From Phaeoceros laevis (taxonomy: Eukaryota; Anthocerotophyta; Anthocerotopsida; Notothyladales), in contig JBNGIQ010008557.1 in NCBI GenBank assembly GCA_049999765.1, positions 1 through 30,263 of the forward strand: DNA of 30,263 nucleotides, written 5' to 3'. This document shows, in pieces, positions 9,208-17,735 of this stretch; within the stretch, counting starts at the first letter, position 1, and every line of letters starts with the position of its first letter. The position numbers and the translations under genes were made by a program. Under the pieces are notes generated by a model. It saw nothing but the letters and a program-made list of their open reading frames with translations, searched no databases and was not told the DNA's origin.

Positions 9208-10433
9208 TACGTCCTCTGCATTAGTTTGACCTTCCTGGGATGCTTCTTCATAGTTTCACCATGCACTAATACTTCCTCCTCTTCACAGGAAGGGTCCAAC
9301 AACTCGGAGGACTCCGGAATGCTATGAGGAGACAAATCAAAAGTGGCCAGCTCACCCAGAATGGCATCCCCAACTTCAGATGGTTGCATAGAAGAAGACG
9401 TGACCCCAAGTAAGGATGCTTCGTCAAAAATGACTGTTCTGGCATGCTGCACACGTCTGGTGCTTGGATCAAATAGTTTATAAGCCTTCACACCATCTGT
9501 ATAGCCTATAAATACCATTTTTACCGCCCTGTCAGACAGTTTCATGTGCATCCTCTGCTCCTTGGGCACGTGAGCATATGCCGGAGAACTAAACACACGA
9601 AGATGTTGCACTGTGGGTTTTCTACCACACCAAAGCTCGTAAGGTGTCTTCCCTTCTGTGGACTTCCCATGCAATCTATTATAGAGGTAATTAGCAGTGG
9701 AAATAGCCTCTGCCCAGTAGGCCAATGCTAAGCATGCTTGCTTGATCATGCTTCTGGCAACGTTCTGTGCAGATCTGTTTCGCCGCTCAGCAACTCCGTT
9801 CTGAGAGGAGCTGTAGGGGACTGTGAACTGACGAGAGATGCCTAAGCCTTTATAGTAAGCGTTAAATTCATTGGAGTCAAATTGTCCTCCATTATCAGTC
9901 CTCAGACAACGCAGCTTTTTACCAGTTTGCCTCTCCACCAAGGTAAGATATTCCTTAAAGCACTCAAACACCTCGTTTTTATGCTTGAGAATGTAGACTT
10001 GTGAATACCGACTATAGTCATCGATGAAGGTCAGAAAATATAGACCTCCACCGAAGGAGGGGGTTGATACTGGCCCACATAAATCGGCATGCACCAGTTG
10101 AAGCAGTTCTGTAGCCCTGGTTCCACCTCCTTTAGGATAAGCTGCTCTCGGAAGTTTACCATAAATGCAGGCTTTGCAGAATGGCAATGGGCTCAGGTTG
10201 GACAGCATCCCATCTGCATACAGGTCCAGCTTCGTCATGTCTTTAAGTTTCCCGGGATTTGGGTGACCAAGGCGCATATGCCAAATCTTGGTCACATCGG
10301 AATCCGAGACATGAGGACTGACCCTTGCTACTTGTGCAGATGGAGCTGGAAGACTTGTGACATTCAACATAAAGAGGTCGTGAACCAGCTTTCCCAAGGC
10401 GACTATCTTGCCCGACTCTTTAACTAGACACAC
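9207..10433 (-). pseudogene. Copia B: GAG-pre-integrase and integrase
   Basis: 408 codons without a stop. The zinc-binding part has IWHMRLGHPNPGKL and FCKACIYGK (HHCC). The catalytic core has LLQLVHADLCGPVSTPSFGG (Asp), YFLTFIDDYSRYSQVYIL, CLRTDNGGQFDSNEF (Asp), SSSQNGVAERRNRSAQNVAR (Glu), then AEAISTANYLYNRL and KTPYELWCGRKPTVQHLRVF, the copia C-terminal block. All three acidic catalytic residues are present. Integrase upstream of RT is the Ty1/copia order. Upstream it continues the frame of the protease and gag. Confidence 0.96.
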
Positions 10434-10475
10434 TGATCTTCGAAAGACAACTTCGAAGCTGTGGTTTTGAGTGAG

Positions 10476-10853
10476 CTAAGAGACGGACAACAAATTCTTC
10501 ATGATCGTGGGGACGTGCAAGACATTTGCAAGTGCAAGAGTGCACCCATCCTGCAGACGTAAGTGCACCGTGCCTACCCCTTCGATGGAAAGCTCACTGT
10601 CATCTCCTAACAAGACGTTTTGCCCAGTGGTATGTGCAGCGCAATTCGTGAACACGGACCTGTCATGACAGATATGTGTTGTGGCTCCCGAGTCGACGTA
10701 CCAAAAAGACTGATGTGTTTCCGTTGTGGTTAAACATACAGTTAGTGCACGAAATGAGACTCGTGGTTTTGACACAGGATCAGTGGACTCGTGACTGGTT
10801 GTGGTCTGAACCAACAAGACTGATGGAGATGAAGACTTGTCCTTCTTGGCCAC
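10476..10853 (-). pseudogene. Copia B: aspartic protease
   Basis: The segment carries SFWYVDSGATTHICHDRSVF, the copia protease active site D-S-G-A, followed by VLLGDDSELSIEGVGTVHLR and LANVLHVPTIMKNLLSVS. It cuts the gag-pol polyprotein as a dimer in the particle. It is in frame with gag and with integrase. A TAG after LLSVS separates it from the integrase segment; Gln is plausible there. Confidence 0.93.
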
Positions 10854-10901
10854 TGTGTTGGCCTCAGGTGCTGGAACCCTCCTTGGCTCATTGTTCTTTT
10901 T

Positions 10902-11912
10902 CTTCCGACAATCACATTCTTAGTGATTCGGCAAGCCACACCAGTTACAATTGCCACTTCTTTTCTTGCTGGAAGATGCATCACCAGGTATGTTGCCTCT
11001 TCCTTTGCTTGGGTACTGCTTATTGAAGATTTTCCGTGGACCCTTTGGCCGAGTTGATGCAAAGAGGGCTTGTCCCCTAGTACTTTTTGAGATAGATCTA
11101 CTTGCCTCCTCTTGCATCAAAGCCCCTACCAGCTCATTGATATTCAGGGTTTGAAAATCCTCCTCTTGGCGTCCAGTCAACAATGCTAGCTGCTATGCAA
11201 GTCTTAATACCGCATTTTGACTTGTGACAAAGTTTGAGTACCTAGGAGGAAGTGCAGCCAGTAGCCTCATGCATGCATCTTGCTCACTAACTGCCTTCCC
11301 TGACTGCTCCAGGCGCAAACGTGCTATCCCGAACAGTGAGACAAACTGGTCAATTGGTTGACCCTCCTGCATCTTCAAGTTGTGGAACTTGGCTTGCATT
11401 CTCATCCTGGACATCATGTCCTTCGAGTGGTAGACAAGAGCCAAGTGCTCCCACATCTCCTTGGAGGTTTTAGCCGAGGATGTACTCAAAACCATTTACT
11501 TGGTGAGTCCAATGCGAATTGTTGTTTGTGTCCTCGCGTCAACAACATCCCAAGCAAGCTGTGCTGGAGAACTCTAATGGTCTTCAAGCGCTACAATTTC
11601 TGCAGGTGTTTTGTCGGGTCGAGGGATGGTACCACTAACGTACCCCCACAATGATGTCTCAATCAGAACACCCTTCATACGAAGTGCCCATACATCATAA
11701 TTTGACCCATTTGTAAGTCTGTCTTTTTCCTTAAATTCAATCTTGATTGTTGGTGATGTTTCAGGTGCCTTCTTGTCTGGGCGACCTCCACCACCACCAC
11801 CACCACCTCCACCTCCATCCTCTTCGGCCATGCTGAAAAAAGATGCAAGTGTGTAGAAAGCGTCGGCTTCTAGTGACTGATCGAAAATATCCCAGTCACC
11901 ATCTTCACTCAT
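10902..11912 (-). pseudogene. Copia B: gag
   Basis: Starts MSEDGDWDIFDQSLEADAF, then a run of about eleven Gly encoded by a GGT-type repeat (near 11785-11818), then the copia gag core: FKEKDRLTNGSNYDVWALRM, KEMWEHLALVYHSKDMMSRM, FHNLKMQEGQPIDQFVSLFG, LLAALPPRYSNFV. The end has a CCHC zinc knuckle beginning CNWCGLPNH; a TAA falls directly after the His and the last Cys follows. Internal stops also lie near 11574, 11496 and 11193, all in one frame and mostly where Gln fits. Gag forms the virus-like particle and binds RNA. Confidence 0.92.
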
Positions 11913-12038
11913 ACCGCATCGTCATACTTCTGATGCGCTGTCTCTTGTAGGTTCAGGAGCACAATTCAAGCATATTCAAACTATCTTAGTACCTGCTACA
12001 GGTGGTATGCCATGGTTTAGATAGTGAGTGTGCTGATT

Positions 12039-12443
12039 CTACAAGCAGATAAGCAACCTCAAATCGAGGCTACAGAGGTGAGAGTCAACTTGGTCTATTC
12101 TCGTGCGTAAGTGCTCTAACGTGTCTGACAATTGTTGTGATCTCTTCAACGTCGTAGTAGTGAAGTCTAACAACAACTGTGAAAGTTTTTTCACGCTTTC
12201 TAGCACTTGATCACAGGCAGAATGCTGATTGCGGGAGCGGCTGCAAGCTTGGTATCTTTCTGGAGAAGGACGCCACTCAGATTGCCGACGTGCCTGCTTG
12301 GCTTGACTTCTTGATGGAGTAGCGCAACTTGGTTGAGCGCTGCGATACTGCCCTTGTGATGCGCACTGATTCAAGTGACCAAATAGGGAGTCACGGGGAA
12401 GTGAATGCTGCCCTCGTCCTCTGTGGTAAGGTCGCCGGAACAA
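12039..12443 (-). other. Copia B leader ORF 2, same frame as gag
   Basis: About 134 codons (apparent start TTG), Arg/Gln/Ser-rich at first (RRPYHRGRGQHSLPRDSLFG), then a likely coiled coil (VLESVKKLSQLLLDF, LKRSQQLSDTLEHLRTRID). It lies in the gag leader, in the gag frame but separated by stops between 12038 and 11912. It may be an N-terminal extension of gag, a separate accessory ORF, or chance. I do not recognise it. Confidence 0.4.
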
Positions 12444-12627
12444 TGCATTTGCTGGTTTCTGGGCAGTCGCTGAAAGGCGCGTCCGCGCTGGTCCATATTG
12501 TCAAGATTCAGTGGCACGCGGCTGGAGAACAAGTACGTCCTCCATAGCCAGTGCTCCGAGTGCTCCTTCTTGGAAGATTTGTACCAAAATTGCCGCTAAC
12601 ACCCTCCTATAGCTTCCGCCTCACAGG

Positions 12628-12901
12628 TCAAGATCGAACGGCACGTCTCCATGCAAGATGCAGCCTCCTCTGCATCCGAAAGGTGCGCACTGGCGATGGT
12701 TGATCATCATGTTGACACAGCAGCCAGGTGTTGATGTTCTCAACGACTAACGGATCGCCCCGTGCATGTGATTGCAGAAGAGTGTATGCCAAGTCTGGGT
12801 GCACCAACGTGAGGAGGTAGCCTAGACGACCTATGGCGGTGCTTTGATCTACATCGTGCATCGCACAGACGTCCATAGCATTGAGAACAAGTTCTGGCAT
12901 T
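12628..12901 (-). CDS. Copia B leader ORF 1, just after the primer-binding site
   Basis: An ATG-started ORF of about 90 codons whose start lies 12 nt past the primer-binding site: MPELVLNAMDVCAMHDVD, GRLGYLLTLVHPDLAYTLLQ, VVENINTWLLCQHDD, then an Arg-rich tail. Copia A has an ORF at the same place (21656-21835) and a third copia-like 5' end has an open frame at 27111-27308. Any transcript would present this ATG before gag, so it could affect gag translation or encode an accessory product. No known domain. Confidence 0.5.
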
Positions 12902-12913
12902 GTGCCCTCATCT

Positions 12914-12925
12914 GCTCTGATACCA
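12914..12925 (-). promoter_or_regulatory. Copia B primer-binding site
   Basis: Minus strand TGGTATCAGAGC, the standard plant LTR-element sequence complementary to the 3' end of initiator tRNA-Met. It lies directly after the LTR end CTACAGCA, which fixes the LTR boundary. Confidence 0.96.
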
Positions 12926-13171
12926 TGCTGTAGTTCGGGATTGAGCGTGCGAGCGCGAGAGAGACACAAAGTTGTAGAATATAATTGTATTAACTGTCAC
13001 GCAGTGGTGACTTACATAGCCACGCGAAGGTGGCCATTGGTATCTTAGGACAGGTAGTTATTTAACCAATAACTACCTAACTATACTCTACTTAACCATA
13101 GCCAATGTGACCATGATTACTATATAAGTATGGGTTGAATATTAAACAAAAACCTAAACCTAACCCCAATA
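12926..13171 (-). repeat. Copia B 5' LTR
   Basis: 246 bp, pair of 6312-6557. A TATA-like ACTATATAAG lies near 13117-13128 (plus-strand reading). Minus strand begins TATTGGGG and ends in CA next to the primer-binding site. The bases beyond 13171 belong to gypsy C RNase H. Confidence 0.95.
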
Positions 13172-13785
13172 TTGGTCATGAACCAATGCAAGTGCTGGTG
13201 GTCAGTAAAAATGCTGAACCTCCTACCATACAAATATGGTCGAAAATGTAGGACAGACCAAACTACAACTAGTACAACTAGGCATTCGCCTTCATAGGAG
13301 GAGTAATTGGACTCCGCCCTATTATTGCTACGAGATGCATAAGCTATGACTTGTTCCGTACCTCCATCATCCAGTTGAGCCAATACCGCACCTATGCCAA
13401 TGCCACTCCAGTCCGCATGTAGCATGAAAGGCTTGTTGAAATCAGGTCGGCGCATAACGGGCATCTCCATCAGCTTGCTCCTGAGGGATTCAAAAGCCTG
13501 CTGGCATGCCTCTGTCCAACTCCAGACACAATCCTTTTTGAGTAGATCATACAAGGGCCTAGCTAGCCTGCTGAATTCTTGTACACATGTTTGGTAATAA
13601 TTAGCCATACCTAAGAATGCACGCAAACCTGGCAAGTCCCTGGGCACAGCCATCTTAGAAATTGATTCCACCTTAGCAAGCTGTGGCATGATGCCATTAG
13701 GAATAATCCTATGACCCAAGTACACCACACTATCAACTGCAAATTTGCATTTGGTAGGGTGACATTTCAAACCAGGTGCTTGCAA
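13172..13785 (-). pseudogene. Gypsy C: RT thumb and RNase H (cut)
   Basis: From 13785: APGLKCHPTKCKFAVDSVVY, LGHRIIPNG, LRAFLGMANYYQTCVQEFSR (connection), then RNase H MLHADWSGIGIGAVLAQLDD, YSSYEGECLVV, LHFRPYLYGRRFSIFTDHQH, LHWFMTN. The frame is cut directly after WFMTN by the copia B LTR, so the last RNase H acidic residue and the integrase are gone. It parallels gypsy D (3010-3590) block by block but is clearly a different lineage. Confidence 0.95.
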
Positions 13786-13827
13786 TCTCTATTCAGAGAT
13801 TGCAAGCAGCTGGTTTGAAGTGTCACC
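13758..13827. repeat. Long quasi-palindrome inside gypsy C RT
   Basis: Two 33-base arms (13758-13790 and 13795-13827) are reverse complements at 31 of 33 positions, with a 4-base loop ATTC. The left arm is genuine RT coding sequence (minus-strand APGLKCHP). The right arm replaces the sequence expected upstream of it and so is an inverted copy. Such snapback copies form by template switching during DNA synthesis or reverse transcription. Confidence 0.93.
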
Positions 13828-14747
13828 TCAGCAATAAGTCCTCTAGATGCACCAAGTGAGAAGCAAAATCAAGGCTGTGAAAAGGACATCATTTATGTAG
13901 CATTGTAAATGATCTGCACCTGCTAACACACGATCCATGACTCTCTGAAAAGTGACTAGTGCATTGCGCAAACCAAAAGGCATCACCAACTATTCCCAGA
14001 GTTGATTAGAACCATGAAAAGCAATCTTCTTGCAGTCCTCTTCAGCTAGCAAGATTTGATTGAATCCTTGCCGTAGGTCCAAGAGGGAGAACCCCTTCGA
14101 AGCCCCAATGCTGTCAAAGATTTCCTCCAGCAGGGGTACTGGGTACCGATCTTGCGGAGTAATCTGGTTCAGTGGCCAATAATCGCCACATGCGCTTTTC
14201 AGTCCACAACCCATGTACATCCTTTTTGGCCGGCATCACGGTGGCAGCAACATATTCTGATGTGGAAGGACAAATCAGACCGGCCTTGTGAAGGTCCTCA
14301 CACCTTGTCCACCAAGTCCCATTCAGCTTTGCTCAGCCTGTGCCATTTATGCCAAATTGGCTCATCACTGCTCAGAGGTAAACGAAAAGGCAGCACGTTA
14401 CATTTCCCAAGTTGTGACATGCTAAACGCAAATGCATCCTCATACTTCATAAGCAGCCTATGCATTAGTCTACGCTGTGCAGCTGATAATTCATGCCCAA
14501 AAGTCCACGAGTGAGTGGCAGCCGTGGCTGGTCCATGATCCACTTGTGTTGAGGGAACTCCTGAATATCCTATTGAAAAGTGACAAAACCCTGGGACTTC
14601 CTCCCCCCCAACAGTTAGCAAAAACGATACATGAATTTTAACAGTACGCAAGTGCACTGAATCAGGATGAGCTGCATAATCCAGCACTGCCGAGTGCACT
14701 GCTGGTGCACAACAATGATACATCTGGAACATGAGACTAAGGGTCAA
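13828..14747 (-). pseudogene. Gypsy C: RT fingers and palm
   Basis: 14747-14298 carries the linker and RT start (ALLMKYEDAFAFSMSQLGK-like frame: LMKYEDAFAFSMSQLGKCNV, HKWHRLSKAEWDLVDKV). A frameshifted stretch at 14150-14300 still shows AGLICPSTSEYVAATVMPAK. 14220-13990 has SACGDYWPLNQITPQDRYPV and FSLLDLRQGFNQILL (catalytic Asp). After a TAG at 13990-13992 the frame gives LVMPFGLRNALVTFQRVMDR and CYINDV. The catalytic motif is thus YIND instead of YIDD: one of the two metal-binding aspartates is Asn, which would inactivate the enzyme. It is followed by a frameshift and the inverted duplication. Confidence 0.92.
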
Positions 14748-14750
14748 CAG

Positions 14751-15713
14751 TCATGTCATGCAATTCAAATCCATAACTCTGCCGAGGAGTGCATTCCGTT
14801 GCCGTGAAGATAGTCGAGGGTGACGTGTCGTACCTATCTGAAACCCCATTGCCCGCTCTCGTTCTTCATGTGTGGGCTCCTCCACGACCTGTTTGAGTGC
14901 ATCTGTGACTGTACCAGGACCTTGGTCTCGAAATGCATGTGAGTTGGGAGAGGCAACTACCGTAGGCCAACTGCGTCGAGGCTCACCTGGCACATTGGCA
15001 GCATACCAAGGAGGTTTATCCTTGTGTAAAACTGGCTGCAGGGAACGACCTGGCTCCAGAATGTCTTGCACTTGCAAAGCAGGATCTCGCATTGTGCGTA
15101 ACATACTCATCTCCAACAAGGATAGCGGAGCTAGGTTAGTCCAATAGTTACGCAAGCGACGAGCATACAAATTGCATTGTGCTGCATCAATAACTAATGG
15201 CCGACCTATGAAGTGTTGCACAAGAGCTCCATCCTGACGCACGGACAGCCGATTGTCCAGCTGTGCAGGACTATTTTCTAGCACATACCCCAAGTTGGGA
15301 GAAGTGCGTTGAAAACATTGCATGACTGCAACCAAGTCCCCGAAAAATGCCGACCTCTTGTCAGCTAGGCCATCACCTGTTCCAACCATGCTAAACCCCT
15401 GACACTCCCAACTGGTGATCACCAAATCCATAGGTCCAAGCATACTAACATGCGAAGCCTGAATGAATTGTATGTCTTGGGGCAACATGGAAAAAGCTGC
15501 CTTCCATGCTCTTGCCGAGAGCTGACTGGGATAGTCAGTTTGCAGTTGGACTAACCTGGATGCAGTTGCAATGCGTGCAGTAGCACTCACATCGCAATGA
15601 ACATACTTCTTAACTGTGAGACCAGCCTTAAGAACAGCCTCCAGTCCAGTTGCCATGCCTACAAAGAGCTCAACAAGGACTAATCCTTCCTGTGGTGGCT
15701 GCCACTGCACCAC
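14751..15713 (-). CDS. Gypsy C: cytosine-5 DNA methyltransferase domain
   Basis: 320 codons without a stop, part of the pol polyprotein between protease and RT. Motif I: LVLVELFVGMATGLEAVLKA (residues 11-30), typical of Dnmt3-like enzymes. Motif II-like: KYVHCDVSATARIA (36-49). Motif IV: DLVITSWECQGFSMVG (96-111), with the putative catalytic Cys104; the usual Pro before it is Glu. Motif VI: YVLENSPAQ (143-151), Glu-Asn kept. Motif VIII: YARRLRNYWTNLAP (183-196). Target-recognition stretch around RRSWPTVVAS. Motif X: RAMGFQIGTT, SSRQRNALLGRVMDLN near the C-terminus. Length fits a minimal catalytic domain. Bounded by TAG upstream (Gln plausible) and TGA downstream (Trp in gypsy D), so it was continuous with its neighbours. 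Methyl donor would be S-adenosylmethionine. Confidence 0.9.
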   Translation of the reverse strand: MVQWQPPQEGLVLVELFVGMATGLEAVLKAGLTVKKYVHCDVSATARIATASRLVQLQTDYPSQLSARAWKAAFSMLPQDIQFIQASHVSMLGPMDLVITSWECQGFSMVGTGDGLADKRSAFFGDLVAVMQCFQRTSPNLGYVLENSPAQLDNRLSVRQDGALVQHFIGRPLVIDAAQCNLYARRLRNYWTNLAPLSLLEMSMLRTMRDPALQVQDILEPGRSLQPVLHKDKPPWYAANVPGEPRRSWPTVVASPNSHAFRDQGPGTVTDALKQVVEEPTHEERERAMGFQIGTTRHPRLSSRQRNALLGRVMDLNCMT

Positions 15714-16537
15714 CTACTGGGAAAGGTGCATTAGCGCGGAGGAAGCTAAAGCCCCGGTGGCCTGCAGAGCCTGGCTATGGGAAATAGCCGTCTGCATCAC
15801 CTCCTTAGCTTTGTGTAATAATGCCAGAGTCGGTTGCTGAACAGATGAAACAAGAGGCCCGCTAGCGAAGGCCTCCAGTGCCTCCAACGATTCACTGTCT
15901 TCATCTTTTAGCTCTCGCAACCTGTCACAAGTGGCATGACATGCCCACGCAATTCTCTCCAATGACACCACTCGCTCACAAATGACCCTGTGATCAGCTT
16001 GAGTAGCATATGCATGCCGGGGGCCCTGATGGCCATGCAAATCCAGCGGAATAGCTACAAGCCTGGAAGGGTTTGCCCAATCTGGACGATAAAAAGCATT
16101 CTCAGAAAATGTATCTACCATGAAACTAGGAGTGTACAGACCTTCCATGCCAAGAAGAATACCGTAACTAGTTGCCATGGTAACCAAGCATTTGACCCAC
16201 AAGGTGTACTCATCTGCTGTTCCAGGTTTGAAACAAAGCGGAATTGTATTCACTGTCTCGCCCAACAGCAGTTCCACTCCCCCCCAGCTGTATGAATGTG
16301 CCATGCCGAGTCCTGGAGTTGCACACCTTGCTGCTTCAAAGCTTCCGCCGTCCTAGCACCCAGAATCACTGGTTCCACCCCCGTGTCCATGAGGACGATG
16401 TCATGGTGGGACCCATTCAGAGTGATGTGCCCACCACGATTATCAACCATGGCTGCTCTCCACTCTTGTGGATTGCCGTTGCTCTGGAGCCACGACTGGA
16501 ATGCTACGCACAGCTGCTGCCAAGTCCTCACTGGCAA
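15714..16537 (-). pseudogene. Gypsy C: aspartic protease
   Basis: The frame from 16537 has HDIVLMDTGVEPVILGARTA, a retroviral-type protease active site D-T-G, after a capsid-spacer stretch (WQQLCVAFQSWLQSNGNPQE). After a frameshift near 16280 the frame from 16304 continues: NTIPLCFKPGTADEYTLWVK, CLVTMATSYGILLGMEGLYT, AFYRPDWANPSRLVAIPLDL. The remainder (to 15714) is a helical linker with no known domain. The family normally acts as a dimer to process gag-pol. Confidence 0.8.
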
Positions 16538-16562
16538 TGGTGGCAGTGGTCCCCAGTATTGC

Positions 16563-17735
16563 CTAAAAAACCGACGGTGCCTCCGCCTCTGTCATGGAGG
16601 CCCCGCCTTCTGCTCGTGTAAGGATGTTAGCCCATACTTGGCTATGGCCTGATCTGCGCATAACCTGAACAAGCGGCGGTGAGCCCTCATGGCTGGTCGC
16701 ATGCTGCCAATGATGCGTGGCATATAAACTCTCCTCCGACAGCAAATCAATAGGCTCTACCACCTGCACAGCATGCGTAGGTACGCCTACTTCCTCCTAA
16801 AAGGCCTGCAGCACCATAGCAGGTGAGACTCCTAAATCACGCAAGGAAAACAACGGCATATGCATAATTCGGTCCACCAGCGCTCGAGCTGTAAGTTGTG
16901 GCCATACTGCTTTGCCATCCTCTGCTGGCCGCGTCTCGAGTGTAGCCTGTGCACCCGTACTGGCCTGCCTTGGGGTGTCCTTCCTGGTGCCCGCATGAGG
17001 GCGCTCCTCACTGGGTACCCGCGCTGGAGCAGGAGCACTGGCTGCGAGTTGCCGTGCTTCTTTAACCCTGGCAAGCAGGGTTGCTGGCAACACCGTGGTT
17101 GTCGACGGCGTGGTTGATACCACCCGTTCGGATGCCTGCATCGTTCAGCCCTTTGCCACCGTAGCTGGCACACTGGATAATGCTGCCGACACCTCGTCTT
17201 CATCATCCTCTGGCAAAGACTTCAAAGCTGCTGCCGAGGATTTCGCCCACAAAGCCGGGTCGATGGATTCCCGTGCCACAGCTCGGCGAATCCCTCCGAT
17301 GGGTAAAATGTATGGTGCCACCCGCGCTGCAAACTGCCACTCGTGCTCTGGTGTCATGGGATCGTAAGGTTTGGGCAAAGCCTGCCTAACACCACTCCTG
17401 GTACCTGCCCTGCCACTAAAACCTCCCTTGGTTGTGTCTGCCGCTAGAGCAGCCAGCGCCTGCACTTGAGCCGGACTGCGGTAATCGATGGGCTCTCCCC
17501 CTCCCAAATTCATGAGTGTTTAACTAGCAGAAAAGACATGGTACGGGTACCCATACCCTTGCGGGTATGGCAAGGATAACACCTGAGAACTGCTGGCATT
17601 AGAGCTGCTTGCTGTAGATGGCAATGGTGGCCACAGGAGAGCTGGCACCATTGGACTGTCCAGAGCACCATACTGCACCGGTTGTGCTGACATAGCTGCG
17701 GGCATCCTGGCCTTTAAGGCTTCAAAATCTGCCAT
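16563..17735 (-). pseudogene. Gypsy C: gag-protease spacer, several open segments
   Basis: Four open segments (17735-17520, 17513-17145, 17141-16797, 16769-16563) read through single stops as one long low-complexity protein rich in Ala, Pro and Ser. Recognisable pieces are EHEWQFAARVAPYILPIGGI, RESIDPALWAKSSAAALKSL and LTARALVDRIMHMPLFSL. Stops are TAA at 17517-17519 (Gln plausible), TGA at about 17142 (Arg CGA plausible) and TAG at about 16794 (Gln plausible). No known domain; its position is between nucleocapsid and protease. Confidence 0.6.

Larger units (their letters stand above)
6312..13171 (-). mobile_element. Copia B: near-complete Ty1/copia element
   Basis: Two 246-bp LTRs (6312-6557 and 12926-13171) enclose, on the minus strand, a primer-binding site, two leader ORFs, gag, protease, integrase, RT and RNase H, then an antisense ORF and a G-rich tract before the 3' LTR. 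I count about seven differences between the LTRs (about 97%). The coding region is mostly in one frame to 9207, then shifts twice. The flanks show no target-site duplication and belong to two different host elements. Confidence 0.95.
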
